64,000 bases of DNA, taken from Rhodopseudomonas palustris. GTDB taxonomy: Bacteria > Pseudomonadota > Alphaproteobacteria > Rhizobiales > Xanthobacteraceae. How positions within the stretch are numbered: position 1 is the first letter of the stretch; each line of letters opens with the position of its first letter. This document shows, one piece after another, positions 38,432 to 47,108 of this stretch. The position numbers and the translations under genes were made by a program. The DNA lies in the NCBI RefSeq assembly GCF_003031265.1, contig NZ_CP019966.1, forward strand, positions 4,588,001-4,652,000, given 5' to 3'. Below the pieces are notes generated by a model, which was not told the DNA's origin, did no database searches, and saw only the letters and a list, made by a program, of their open reading frames with translations.

Positions 38432-40123
38432 ATGGAGCGGATCTGGCTCAAGCAATACCCGCCGGGCGTCCCGGCCGACATCGACGTGACGCAGTATCCC
38501 TCGCTGGTCGATCTGTTCGAGGAAAGCTTCCGTAAGTACAGCGATCGCAAAGCCTTCATCTGCATGGACAAGGCGATCACCTATCGCGAGCTCGACGAAA
38601 TGTCGGTCGCGCTGGGCGCCTACCTGCAGGGCAAGGGTCTGCAGAAGGGCGCGCGCGTTGCGCTGATGATGCCGAACGTGCTGCAGTATCCGGTGGCAAT
38701 CGCTGCGGTGCTGCGCGCCGGCTTCGCGGTGGTCAACGTCAACCCGCTCTACACCCCGCGCGAGCTGGAGCATCAGCTCAAGGATTCCGGCGCCGAAGCC
38801 ATCATCGTGCTGGAGAACTTCGCCCACACGGTCGAGCAGGTGGTCGCCCGCACGCCCGTCAAGCACATCATCGTCGGCACGATGGGCGACATGCTCGGCT
38901 TCAAGGGCGTGATCGTCAATCTGGTGGTCCGCAAGGTGAAGAAGATGGTGCCGGCCTATTCGCTGCCGGGCGCGGTCTCGTTCAACGATGCGGTCTCGGC
39001 CGGCCGCGGCCAGAAATTCACCAAGCCGGCGATCGGTCCCGAGAGCGTCGCCTTCCTGCAATATACCGGCGGCACCACCGGCGTCTCCAAGGGCGCGACG
39101 CTGCTCCACCGCAACGTGGTGGCGAACGTGCTGCAGAACGACGCCTGGCTGCAGCCGGCGCTGGCCAAGCCGCCGCATGTCGACCAGCTGTTCATCGTCT
39201 GCGCGCTGCCGCTGTACCACATCTTCGCGCTGACCGCGTGCTACCTGCTCGGCATGCGCGCCGGCGGCGTCAACCTGCTGATCCCGAACCCGCGCGACAT
39301 CCCGGGCTTCATCAAGGAACTGATGAAGTATCAGGTCAACAGCTTCCCGGCCGTCAACACGCTGTATAACGGCCTGCTCCACGCGCCGGGCTTCGACAAG
39401 GTCGACTTCTCCAAGCTGAAGATCTCCAACGGCGGCGGCATGGCGGTGCAACGTCCGGTCGCCGAAGCCTGGCTGAAGATGACCGGCTGCCCGATCGCCG
39501 AAGGCTACGGCCTGTCCGAGACCGCGCCGGTGCTGACCTGCAACCCCGCGACCGTCACCGAGTTCAACGGCACCATCGGGCTTCCGATGCCGTCGACCGA
39601 GCTCTCGATCCGCGACGAAGAGGGCAAGGAAGTGCCGTTTGGCACCCCCGGCGAGATTTGCGCCAGGGGTCCGCAGGTGATGTCCGGCTACTGGAATCGT
39701 CCCGACGAGACCGCGCTGGTGATGACCGCCGACGGATTCTTCCGCACCGGCGATATCGGCGTGATGTCACCGGACGGCTTCACCAAGATCGTCGACCGCA
39801 AGAAGGATATGATCCTGGTCTCCGGCTTCAACGTCTATCCGAACGAAGTCGAGGAAGTGGTCGCGAGCCATCCCGGTGTGTTGGAATGTGCGGTGATCGG
39901 CGTGCCGGACTCGCGCACCGGCGAAGCCGTCAAGGCGTTCGTGGTGAAGAAGGACCCGGATGTCACCGCCGAGGACATCATCAAGTTCTGCCACAACGAA
40001 CTGACCAACTACAAAGTGCCGCGGCAGATCGAATTCCGCACCACGCTGCCGAAGACCAACGTCGGCAAGATCCTGCGCCGCGAACTGCGCGACGAGAAGA
40101 AGAGCAATCAGGCGGCGGCGTAA
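38432..40123 (+). CDS. fadD: Long-chain fatty acid-CoA ligase
   Basis: This AMP-forming enzyme activates long-chain fatty acids to acyl-CoA for beta-oxidation. Its 563 residues match FadD: phosphate loop FLQYTGGTTGVSKGATLLHR (near 207), EGYGLSETAPVL (near 352), the RTGDIG motif and the C-terminal lysine in LPKTNVGKILRRELRDEKK. That lysine (in GKILRR) is the residue Pat-type enzymes acetylate, so it is a possible target of the acetyltransferase gene at 2139-4862. ATG 38432 was chosen with CACGAGGAAC upstream. It is a single gene; a dispersed repeat follows. Confidence 0.94.
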   Translation: MERIWLKQYPPGVPADIDVTQYPSLVDLFEESFRKYSDRKAFICMDKAITYRELDEMSVALGAYLQGKGLQKGARVALMMPNVLQYPVAIAAVLRAGFAVVNVNPLYTPRELEHQLKDSGAEAIIVLENFAHTVEQVVARTPVKHIIVGTMGDMLGFKGVIVNLVVRKVKKMVPAYSLPGAVSFNDAVSAGRGQKFTKPAIGPESVAFLQYTGGTTGVSKGATLLHRNVVANVLQNDAWLQPALAKPPHVDQLFIVCALPLYHIFALTACYLLGMRAGGVNLLIPNPRDIPGFIKELMKYQVNSFPAVNTLYNGLLHAPGFDKVDFSKLKISNGGGMAVQRPVAEAWLKMTGCPIAEGYGLSETAPVLTCNPATVTEFNGTIGLPMPSTELSIRDEEGKEVPFGTPGEICARGPQVMSGYWNRPDETALVMTADGFFRTGDIGVMSPDGFTKIVDRKKDMILVSGFNVYPNEVEEVVASHPGVLECAVIGVPDSRTGEAVKAFVVKKDPDVTAEDIIKFCHNELTNYKVPRQIEFRTTLPKTNVGKILRRELRDEKKSNQAAA

Positions 40124-40149
40124 ACGCCTGCTCTTCTCGTGCCCTCCAC

Positions 40150-40254
40150 GTCATTCCGGGGCGCGGCCAAACGGCCGCGAACCCGGAATCTCGCAGTTAT
40201 CATGCCGGTGTCAGATTCCGGGTTCGCTCGCTGGCGCGAGCGCCCCGGAATGAC
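40150..40254. repeat. GTCAT...ATGAC dispersed palindromic repeat
   Basis: The ~105-bp element has ends GTCATTCCGGGGCGCG and CGCGAGCGCCCCGGAATGAC and two inner stems (GGCCGCG..., GCTCGCTGGCGCGAGC). Related units occur at 51267, 55689, 55765 and 60020-60986. Confidence 0.85.
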
Positions 40255-40373
40255 GGCGTTACGCTTGGAGCACGCGCCGCCGCCTACCAGCACAAACACC
40301 CGACCGATCCCGCAATATTGTCACTGTCATACCCACGGGCTAGAAATCATCCGCACAACAGGGAGAGATACCG

Positions 40374-40859
40374 ATGACCATCAAGGTTGGCGACCGCCTG
40401 CCCGACGCGCAGTTTCGGGTAATGACCGAAGACGGCGTGCAGGTGAAGACCACCGACGATATCTTCAAGGGCAAGAAGGTGGCGCTGTTCGCCGTGCCCG
40501 GCGCTTACACCGGCACCTGCCACAAGATGCATCTGCCGAGCATCTTCCTCAACGCCTATGCGATCAAGGACAAGGGCGTCGACACCATCGCGATCGTCTC
40601 GGTCAACGACGCCTTCGTGATGAACGCCTGGAAGCGCGACACCGACCAGCGCAATGAAGCGATCTTCCTCGGCGACGGCAATGCCGACTTCACCAAGGCG
40701 ATCGGCATGGAAATGGACGGCTCGGGCTTTGGCCTCGGCACCCGTTCGCTGCGCTATTCGATGCTGGTCGAAGACGGCGTGGTGAAGACTCTCAACCTCG
40801 AGCCGAACCCCGGCAAGGTCGAAGTCTCCGGCGGCGACACGCTGCTCGGGCAGCTGTGA
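40374..40859 (+). CDS. Peroxiredoxin, Prx5 type
   Basis: This 161-residue thioredoxin-fold peroxidase reduces peroxides with an N-terminal cysteine: FAVPGAYTGTCHKMHLPSIF (peroxidatic Cys near residue 48). The typical family motif is PGAFTPTC; here Thr-Gly replaces Thr-Pro, a modest change. A second conserved half, GTRSLRYSMLVEDGVVKTLN, is present; no C-terminal resolving cysteine is seen, so it is likely a 1-Cys or glutaredoxin-dependent enzyme. AGGGAGAG precedes the ATG. Confidence 0.92.
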   Translation: MTIKVGDRLPDAQFRVMTEDGVQVKTTDDIFKGKKVALFAVPGAYTGTCHKMHLPSIFLNAYAIKDKGVDTIAIVSVNDAFVMNAWKRDTDQRNEAIFLGDGNADFTKAIGMEMDGSGFGLGTRSLRYSMLVEDGVVKTLNLEPNPGKVEVSGGDTLLGQL

Positions 40860-40876
40860 TTAGTAACGTACACTGA

Positions 40877-40998
40877 CCTCATCCTGAGGAGCCCGGCTTC
40901 GCTCGCAGAGCGAAGTCGGGCGTCTCGAAGGATGGCCGCGAGCACAGCCTGCTACCAACTCATGGTTCGAGACGGCGCTGCGCGCCTCCTCACCATGA
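40877..40998. repeat. CCTCATCCTGAGG dispersed repeat
   Basis: The element begins CCTCATCCTGAGGAGC, contains GCGTCTCGAAGGATG and TGGTTCGAGACG, and ends CTCACCATGAGG. Imperfect internal inversions give a long stem. It sits between convergent genes and may end transcription in both directions. Confidence 0.75.
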
Positions 40999-41006
40999 GG
41001 ACCTTG

Positions 41007-41474
41007 CTAACTAACCCGCCCCTTCAGCCGATTTTCCGCCAGCCCGTCCCGCGCAAGCTGATCGGCGCGTTCGTTTTCGGCATGGCCGGCGTGGCCTTTG
41101 ACCCAGTGCCAGCGGATGCTGTGAGTCTTCAGCGCGGCGTCGAGGCGCTGCCACAGGTCGACGTTCTTGACCGGCTTCTTGTCGGCGGTCTTCCAACCGT
41201 TGCGTTTCCAGTTGTGAATCCAGCTGCCAATGCCGTTCTTCACATATTGGCTGTCGGTATAGAGATCCACCGAGCACGGCCGCGTCAGCGCTTCGAGCGC
41301 CGAGATCGCCGCCAATAACTCCATCCGGTTGTTGGTGGTGTGGGGCTCCCCGCCCTTCAGCTCTTTTTCGACGTCGCCGAATTTGAGGATCGCGCCCCAG
41401 CCGCCGGGGCCGGGGTTGCCGGAGCAGGCGCCGTCGGTGTGGATGATCACCGGCTTCTGGTCAGCCTCGCTCAC
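41007..41474 (-). CDS. rnhA: Ribonuclease HI
   Basis: RNase HI cuts RNA in RNA-DNA hybrids. The 155-residue protein keeps the DEDD site: Asp in [19 protein letters not shown], Glu in [16 protein letters not shown], Asp in [12 protein letters not shown], and Asp in [13 protein letters not shown], with His in [13 protein letters not shown]. The GTG start at 41474 overlaps the thrB stop by 4 bp, so the two are coupled; this thrB-rnhA order is common in Alphaproteobacteria. Confidence 0.95.
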   Translation of the reverse strand: MSEADQKPVIIHTDGACSGNPGPGGWGAILKFGDVEKELKGGEPHTTNNRMELLAAISALEALTRPCSVDLYTDSQYVKNGIGSWIHNWKRNGWKTADKKPVKNVDLWQRLDAALKTHSIRWHWVKGHAGHAENERADQLARDGLAENRLKGRVS

Positions 41475-42454
41475 GCCACCGCCCCTGCGATCTCGACACC
41501 ATAGTCGCGGATTCCGGCGACATTCTGCTGGAAGCGCAGCTTGCGGACGTATTCCATCGGGTCCTTCGGCTTGACCAGCGCGCCTTCCGGCACGTTGAGC
41601 CAGTCGACCAGCCGGGTCAGCAGGAAGCGCAGCGCGGCGCCGCCGGCGAGCAGCGGCAGCGCGGCCTGCTCGGCGGCCTCGAGCGGCCGCTCGCGGGTAT
41701 AGGCGCTGAGCAGCGCCCGCGCCTTGGTGACGTTGAAGGCGTGATCGGCCTCGAAGCACCAGGCGTTCAGGCAGATCGCCACGTCGTAGGCGAGCAGATC
41801 GTTGCAGGCAAAGGTGAAGTCGATGATGCCGGAGACGTCGTCGCCGATGAAGAACACGTTGTCGGGAAACAGGTCGGCGTGGATCAGGCCTTGCGGCAGA
41901 TCGGACGGCCACACCCCGCTTTCCAGATAGCTCAGTTCGGCGGCCAGAAAATCGCGCAGGCCCGGCTGCACCTCGTCGGCGCGCGCCTCGGCGGCGGCGA
42001 ACAGCGGCCGCCAGCCGGCGACCGACAGCGCGTTCGCCCGCTTCATCGCAAAGTCGCGCCCCGCCAGATGCATCTTGGCGAGCGCCTGGCCGACGCCGGC
42101 GCAATGCACCACGCTCGGCTTGCGCGGCCACACTCCGTCCAGGAAGCTGATGATCGCCGCCGGACGGCCGGCGAGCGTCGCCAACGTCTGGCCTTCGCGA
42201 TCGGCGACCGGCTGCGGACAGCTGATGCCGTTGCCGGCCAGATGCGTCATCAGCGACAGGAAGAACGGCAGATCGTCGCGGGCGACGCGCTTTTCGTACA
42301 GCGTCAGGATGAAATAGCCGCGCGAGGTGTGCAGCAGGAAGTTGGAGTTCTCGACGCCTTCGGCGATGCCTTTGTAGGACAACAAGTCGCCGATGTCGTA
42401 GCGGCTCAGGAAATCCGCAAGCTCGTCGGCGGCGACGTCGGTATAGACCGCCAT
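41471..42454 (-). CDS. thrB: Homoserine kinase (APH-fold type)
   Basis: This enzyme makes O-phosphohomoserine in threonine synthesis. The 327-residue protein is of the aminoglycoside-kinase-like ThrB type found in Alphaproteobacteria, not the GHMP type of E. coli. Features are [20 protein letters not shown] (nucleotide lobe), [20 protein letters not shown] (catalytic loop with Asp and Asn, near 190) and [18 protein letters not shown] (metal site). The ATG lies at 42454; it is co-transcribed with rnhA. Confidence 0.94.
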   Translation of the reverse strand: MAVYTDVAADELADFLSRYDIGDLLSYKGIAEGVENSNFLLHTSRGYFILTLYEKRVARDDLPFFLSLMTHLAGNGISCPQPVADREGQTLATLAGRPAAIISFLDGVWPRKPSVVHCAGVGQALAKMHLAGRDFAMKRANALSVAGWRPLFAAAEARADEVQPGLRDFLAAELSYLESGVWPSDLPQGLIHADLFPDNVFFIGDDVSGIIDFTFACNDLLAYDVAICLNAWCFEADHAFNVTKARALLSAYTRERPLEAAEQAALPLLAGGAALRFLLTRLVDWLNVPEGALVKPKDPMEYVRKLRFQQNVAGIRDYGVEIAGAVA

Positions 42455-42541
42455 GGCGTGATCCGATCAGAAGGAAAAAAAGCTGGCGGCTTCCTAGACC
42501 AAGACGGGGCGCGATGAAAGGGCGCCCCCGGGTCCGGCCGG

Positions 42542-43504
42542 TTATTCCGCGGCGTCGGGGCGCAGCACCCGCGGCACCGGGAAGAACTCGTTTTCTTCCG
42601 CTGCCGACACCGTCTCGACCGACAGGTCGAACCGCTCGGCGAAGGCGCCCATGATCTCCTCGACGATCACCTCGGGGGCGGAGGCCCCGGCGGTGAGGCC
42701 GAGCACCTTGATGCCCTCGAACTGGCTCCAGTCGAGATCCGAGGCGCGCTGCACCAGCACCGCGACCTTGCAGCCCTCGCGCTCGGCGACTTCGCGCAGC
42801 CGCTGCGAGTTCGACGAATTCGGCGCGCCGACCACGATCATGGCGTCGACCACCGGCGCCACCTTCTTCACCGCCGCCTGGCGGTTGGTGGTGGCGTAGC
42901 AGATGTCTTCCTTGTGCGGCCCGGAGATGTTCGGGAAGCGCTCGCGCAGCACCGTGACGATGCCGGCGGTGTCGTCGATCGACAGCGTGGTCTGGGTGAC
43001 GAAGGCGAGGTTGTTGGGGTCCTTCGGCTGATACGCCTCGGCATCGGCCGCGGTCTCGATCAGCGTCACCGCGCCGGCCGGGAGCTGGCCGAGGGTGCCG
43101 ACCACTTCGGGGTGGTGCGAATGGCCGATCAGCAGGATCTCGCGGCCGCGCTTGAAATGGATCGCCGCCTCGCGGTGCACCTTGGTGACCAGCGGGCAGG
43201 TGGCGTCGATCGAGAAGAAATTCCGCGACAGCGCGTCTTCCGGCACCGACTTCGGCACGCCATGGGCGGAGAACACCACCGGGGCCTTGGTGTCCGGGAT
43301 CTCTTCCAGTTCCTCGACGAAGATCGCGCCCTTGGCGCGCAGGCTGTCGACCACGTATTTGTTATGGACGATTTCGTGCCGGACATAGACCGGGGCGCCG
43401 TACAGAGCGAGCGCCCGCTCGACGGTATCGATCGCCCGCACCACGCCGGCGCAGAACCCGCGCGGCGAGCACAACACGATTTTCAGCGGCGATTTGGCGA
43501 GCAT
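42542..43504 (-). CDS. ispH: 4-hydroxy-3-methylbut-2-enyl diphosphate reductase
   Basis: IspH is the last enzyme of the MEP isoprenoid pathway, a 4Fe-4S reductase giving IPP and DMAPP. In this 320-residue protein the cluster cysteines are in [15 protein letters not shown] (near residue 20), [15 protein letters not shown] (near 110) and [10 protein letters not shown] (near 210). AHGVPKS and GHSHHPEV carry conserved substrate histidines. The ATG at 43504 ([14 protein letters not shown]) fits the family; a longer upstream frame does not. Isoprenoid supply also matters for carotenoid and bacteriochlorophyll in a phototroph. It lies upstream of thrB-rnhA on the same strand (87-nt gap). Confidence 0.96.
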   Translation of the reverse strand: MLAKSPLKIVLCSPRGFCAGVVRAIDTVERALALYGAPVYVRHEIVHNKYVVDSLRAKGAIFVEELEEIPDTKAPVVFSAHGVPKSVPEDALSRNFFSIDATCPLVTKVHREAAIHFKRGREILLIGHSHHPEVVGTLGQLPAGAVTLIETAADAEAYQPKDPNNLAFVTQTTLSIDDTAGIVTVLRERFPNISGPHKEDICYATTNRQAAVKKVAPVVDAMIVVGAPNSSNSQRLREVAEREGCKVAVLVQRASDLDWSQFEGIKVLGLTAGASAPEVIVEEIMGAFAERFDLSVETVSAAEENEFFPVPRVLRPDAAE

Positions 43505-43763
43505 TGGCAACGATCCGGGGGCCTGGGCGCCGAGCAGAACCGGCGGAAAACGGGCGCACGCCAACGGCGTTGCGCAGCGGTCGAACGGGGTAGGAATTGG
43601 GCCGGGTTTGCGGCACTGTCAAGGCCGTTCAACCTGCACTTTAGCAAGGCTCCTTGCGCGGCGAGCCCCGGACAGCATATATAAGCGGCAATTCCCGTCA
43701 TCCTCGACGACCCGCCTTGCCTCAGGACGAATCCGGAGGGGCAAGGGACAAAGGAGATTTGCC

Positions 43764-44480
43764 ATGAGCAACGCACCGCTGATGCCGAAGGCCACCGCCG
43801 TCTGGCTGCTCGACAACACGGCGTTGACGTTCGATCAGGTCGCCGACTTCACCAAGATGCATGTCTTGGAGGTCAAGGCGATCGCCGACGGCGACGCCGC
43901 CCAGGGCATCAAGGGCATGGACCCGATTTCGACCGGCCAGCTCACCCGCGACGAGATCGAGAAGGGCGAGAAGGACCCGGACTATCGCCTGAAGCTCGCC
44001 GAGAGCAAGGTGGTGCTGCCGCAGGCCGCCAAGAAGAAGGGCCCGCGCTACACCCCGGTGTCGCGCCGCCACGAGCGCCCGAGCGCGATCCTGTGGCTGG
44101 TCCGCAATCATCCGGAGCTGAAGGACGCGCAGATCATGCGCCTGGTCGGCACCACCAAGACCACGATCGCATCCGTGCGCGACCGCACCCATTGGAACGC
44201 CGCGACCCTGACCCCGATGGACCCGGTGACGCTCGGCCTGTGCTCGCAGCTCGACCTCGACTTCGAGGTGCAGCGCGCCGCCAAGGAGAAGCCGACCGAC
44301 CAGCAGTATGGCGGCGCCACGCTGCTTCCGGCCTCCGAGACCACCCGCAAGGAAGCCGAGTTCGAAGCGGCGACCTCCGGCAAGAGCCAGGAAGATCTCG
44401 ACGTCGACGCGGTGTTCGCCAAGCTCAAGACCATCGGCGGCAAGAAACACGACGACGAGGACGAAGAAGGCGGCTTCTGA
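43764..44480 (+). CDS. DUF1013 family protein, TrcR-like cell-cycle regulator
   Basis: This 238-residue protein belongs to the alphaproteobacterial DUF1013 family, whose Caulobacter member TrcR is a cell-cycle transcription regulator. Typical segments are MPKATAVWLLDNTALTFDQV (7-26), a helix-turn-helix-like LKDAQIMRLVGTTKTTIASV and RTHWNAATLTPMDPVTLGL, and an acidic tail DDEDEEGGF. The ATG at 43764 has AAGGAG 8 nt upstream. It is divergent from ispH. The family is largely restricted to Alphaproteobacteria. Confidence 0.88.
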   Translation: MSNAPLMPKATAVWLLDNTALTFDQVADFTKMHVLEVKAIADGDAAQGIKGMDPISTGQLTRDEIEKGEKDPDYRLKLAESKVVLPQAAKKKGPRYTPVSRRHERPSAILWLVRNHPELKDAQIMRLVGTTKTTIASVRDRTHWNAATLTPMDPVTLGLCSQLDLDFEVQRAAKEKPTDQQYGGATLLPASETTRKEAEFEAATSGKSQEDLDVDAVFAKLKTIGGKKHDDEDEEGGF

Positions 44481-44496
44481 GCCACCGCCCCTCACG

Positions 44497-44773
44497 GTCA
44501 TCGCCCGCGCAAGCGAGCGCCCCAGTATTCCAGAGCGCGCGTTGCTGACCGCAAGCGCTCTGGAATACTCGATCCTCCGCTTGCGCGGAGGATGACGGAC
44601 CCAGCGCGTTGCGGCTTCGGAGCCGGCATCAGCGCAAAGCGGCCTCCCCACCATCGCTCTCATCACCATCATCGTCATCGCCCGCGCAGGCGGGCGACCC
44701 AGTATTCCAGAGCGCGCGTTGCTGACCGCAGGCTCTCTGGAAGACTTGATCCTCCGCTTGCGCGGAGGATGAC
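44497..44773. repeat. Tandem pair of GTCATCGCCCGC...GGATGAC palindromic elements
   Basis: Two ~100-bp elements (44497-44596 and 44674-44773) share ends GTCATCGCCCGCGC and GCTTGCGCGGAGGATGAC and the inner stem CAGTATTCCAGAGCGCG / CTCTGGAATACT. The spacer after each (AGCGCGTTGC...CGGCATCA...GCAAAGC) is also duplicated, giving a 177-bp tandem period. Related copies occur at 55535 and in the 60-kb array. The gap 44481-44830 holds nothing else. Confidence 0.88.
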
Positions 44774-44830
44774 GGATCGAGCGCGTTGCAGCTCCGCGGC
44801 CGGCATCATCGCAAAGCGCCCTCCCCACCG

Positions 44831-45208
44831 TCATCGCCCGCTCCCCGCCTTGCGCCCATCGCGCATCCGCTCGCCGTCCTGCCGCCGCGCCAGCGCCTGA
44901 TCGCGGCGGCGGCGCTGCAGGTTGGTGTACAGCGTGTCGATCATCTTCCACTGTGACTCGGTCGGCGGGTCCATCGGCACCACGGCGCAGAGCATCGGCG
45001 TGCGGCAGCCGCGCGCCCGGCGGCAGTTCTTCACTGGGCAACGCTTGTGCGCCTGCGCTTCATCTGCCAGCGCGCGCTGCAGCGCGCGGCGTGCCGCCAG
45101 CCTGTCGATATCGAGCCAAAGCTGCGCCCGCTCGGCGCTGGCCTGCTGCTCGAGCGCATCCAGCCGCGCGTGATCCCAGCTGAGTTGTTCGGTCGGCCAA
45201 GTCGGCAT
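44831..45208 (-). CDS. Conserved hypothetical protein with Cys-rich segment
   Basis: This 125-residue, highly charged protein has no domain I can name. The middle has KRCPVKNCRRARGCRTP (about 55-71), three spaced cysteines that might bind a metal. The N-terminal half is helical with many Ala/Arg/Glu. GGAGGGAG stands just before the ATG, supporting a real gene. Its stop codon is the reverse complement of the first bases of a repeat fragment (GTCATCGCCCGC at 44830), so a repeat may have clipped its C-terminus. Confidence 0.6.
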   Translation of the reverse strand: MPTWPTEQLSWDHARLDALEQQASAERAQLWLDIDRLAARRALQRALADEAQAHKRCPVKNCRRARGCRTPMLCAVVPMDPPTESQWKMIDTLYTNLQRRRRDQALARRQDGERMRDGRKAGSGR

Positions 45209-45839
45209 CGCTCCCTCCTGATGCTGATACCAGCGGGCGCGCGCGCATGCGGCCGCGTTGCCCGCAAAAGCCTTGCGTGAGTGGTGGGTTCAGGGGGCCT
45301 CCGGTCGGCCATCGGGCCGAGGGAGGTGGAGCGCCGAAAGACGCGCCTTTGGTAGTACCCGCGGCCTCATGCCTCGGATCGCCGAAGCGCGAGCGCCGCG
45401 GAAACGTCTTTCGACGCTCCACCGTGGCGACTTTTGGCTGAAGGACCGTTCTTCCGGGACACGGCGAGCTTGCGGGCTTTCCCCGGCCTCTACCGTACCC
45501 GTCCAGCCTCTGTCGCGGCGGCCGCTCGTAGTAGCGGCGGACGGCGACCCTCAGCCTCCCGGAGGTACAGGGCGACGTCCACCCCACACCCGCAGGCGCC
45601 ACACCCCGCCCCGCGACGACCAGCGTCCCGGCAACGCGCCCCTCGATGGGGCGGGATGTATGGGAATATAATCCAGATACGGAATCCTGTCAAACGACAA
45701 GTTGGGAACGCCTAACCCCTAGGGGCGATTAGCGCAGCGTCATCCGCCGTCTTCATGACGTGGATCGGCGGGGCGCTTCGACGAAGCCGCCCTACGTCCT
45801 CCTCACCTTTCGAGACGCTCGGCTACGCCGAGCTCCTCT
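45209..45839. other. Gene-free, repeat-bearing gap before the accessory module
   Basis: No convincing gene is seen in these 631 bases: frames present lack ribosome sites and are Arg/Pro-rich shadows. The right end (45727-45796) holds a diverged copy of the CGGCGGG...GCCCGCCCTACG repeat that recurs at 46937, 48705 and 49552. Confidence 0.55.
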
Positions 45840-46673
45840 TTAGCGCGACTTCATGCAGTTCAGTTGGTGGCTCGCGGCCACCTTGTCGATAATCGCAGTT
45901 ACTATAGCTTCGATCTGCTTCCCTTCCGAATAGTCGGCCGGTGCGATGAAGTCCGCTCGCCTATCCTCTATGAGTTTTTCGGCTTTAAGCTTTGAGGCAT
46001 TCGGACGATACACAGCAATCGAATGACCGCCTTGCTCTTTGACCAACCTCATACAGGGAACATCGGTCTCGCCGTCTCCAATAAATACAATGTTCGTGAA
46101 CGGCATTGGCCGATCCTCGTGCGCAACGAACTTATTGATGAGCCCGTGCTCATTCACGGATAGAACACCCTTATTGATGCGAAATAGATACTGTGTCTTC
46201 GTTGTGTAGTTGATTGCGAGGGCCGGCCAACTGGCGACGCCATTTGCATCGTAGGCAAAGGATGACGCAAAGACCTTCTTAAATTTCTTTCCTATGTCCG
46301 TTGCCTCAATCATCTCCTTGATGCCCGAGGAGATTACAAAATGGTCGAGACGCACGCCCAATTCCTTCGCATGCTCGTCAATGCGCTCGAACCAATTTTC
46401 TAACCCTGGAAATAGCTTCACCTCTTTGCCGTGTTTGGCAAAATCCTGCCTACGAACGGGCACATCCTCAGCCTTCGCTCGTTCGAGCATGAAAGTCATG
46501 TAAGACAGAATCTCGTCAGCTTCATGCTTGGCGGCGCGCTCTTTGTTCTTTGTCCAGAAATCACTCTTTTTCATGCCAATTGCGGGCAGGAAACTGTTCT
46601 CTTGAATATTCCCCGGCGCAAGTGTCCCATCGAAATCATAGGCGATCGCCATGGGGATAGTACGTTTTGTCAT
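45840..46673 (-). CDS. HAD-family hydrolase in low-GC accessory module
   Basis: This 277-residue HAD phosphatase has motif I AYDFDGTLAPG (Asp13, Asp15), motif II VISSG near 110, and motif IV FIGDGETDVPCM near 200; the ~60-residue insert after motif I (KKSDFWTKNKERAAKHEADE) is a C1 cap. The substrate is not known. Codon use is more A/T-rich than in the neighbours, and dispersed repeats flank it, so it looks acquired. The ATG at 46673 has GAGGTG 5 nt upstream. It is divergent from a RelA/SpoT-domain gene, and the pairing of a nucleotide synthetase with a phosphatase suggests a linked function (inference). Confidence 0.82.
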   Translation of the reverse strand: MTKRTIPMAIAYDFDGTLAPGNIQENSFLPAIGMKKSDFWTKNKERAAKHEADEILSYMTFMLERAKAEDVPVRRQDFAKHGKEVKLFPGLENWFERIDEHAKELGVRLDHFVISSGIKEMIEATDIGKKFKKVFASSFAYDANGVASWPALAINYTTKTQYLFRINKGVLSVNEHGLINKFVAHEDRPMPFTNIVFIGDGETDVPCMRLVKEQGGHSIAVYRPNASKLKAEKLIEDRRADFIAPADYSEGKQIEAIVTAIIDKVAASHQLNCMKSR

Positions 46674-46936
46674 CAGCACCTCATTGCAATGCGCGCCCCA
46701 CAACTGATTACCGCAAAGTCAATAGGGAAGACAGGCTCGGCAGAGACTGAAACGCCTCGACGAATCGCCGAACATTGTTTCAGGACAGCGACAAAGATCT
46801 TCTAGTGAAACGGAGTTATCCCGGACATCCACAATGCGCCACCAAATATCCGCGGTGCCCAGATAGGCCGGGACGGCGCCTCCTAGCGACTACTTCGACC
46901 GCGGATCAAGCCCAGCCCCCCCCAAAACCGCAGGTC

Positions 46937-47014
46937 GATTAGTGCAGCACCGCCCCTCGTGTCCATCGATACCGTACATCGGCAGGTTACGCCTTCGGCT
47001 AATCCACCCTACGC
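46937..47014. repeat. GATTAGTGCAG...CCACCCTACGCG dispersed repeat
   Basis: This copy lies between the divergent HAD and Rel genes; it shares GGTTACGCCTTCGGCTAA with copies at 48705 and 49552. The rest of the gap (46674-47108) shows no gene. Confidence 0.75.
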
Positions 47015-47108
47015 GCCGCCCCCATTCGAAAACACCACCTGATTCATTGCCACCTCTTACCTTCTAAGAATATAGTTCCGACGCCTTTTCAGACACCCAC
47101 ATTATCAA

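Noticed and set aside
43722..45041. 439-codon minus-strand frame
   Set aside because: It runs through repeats and antisense to the trcR-like gene; no motif or ribosome site.
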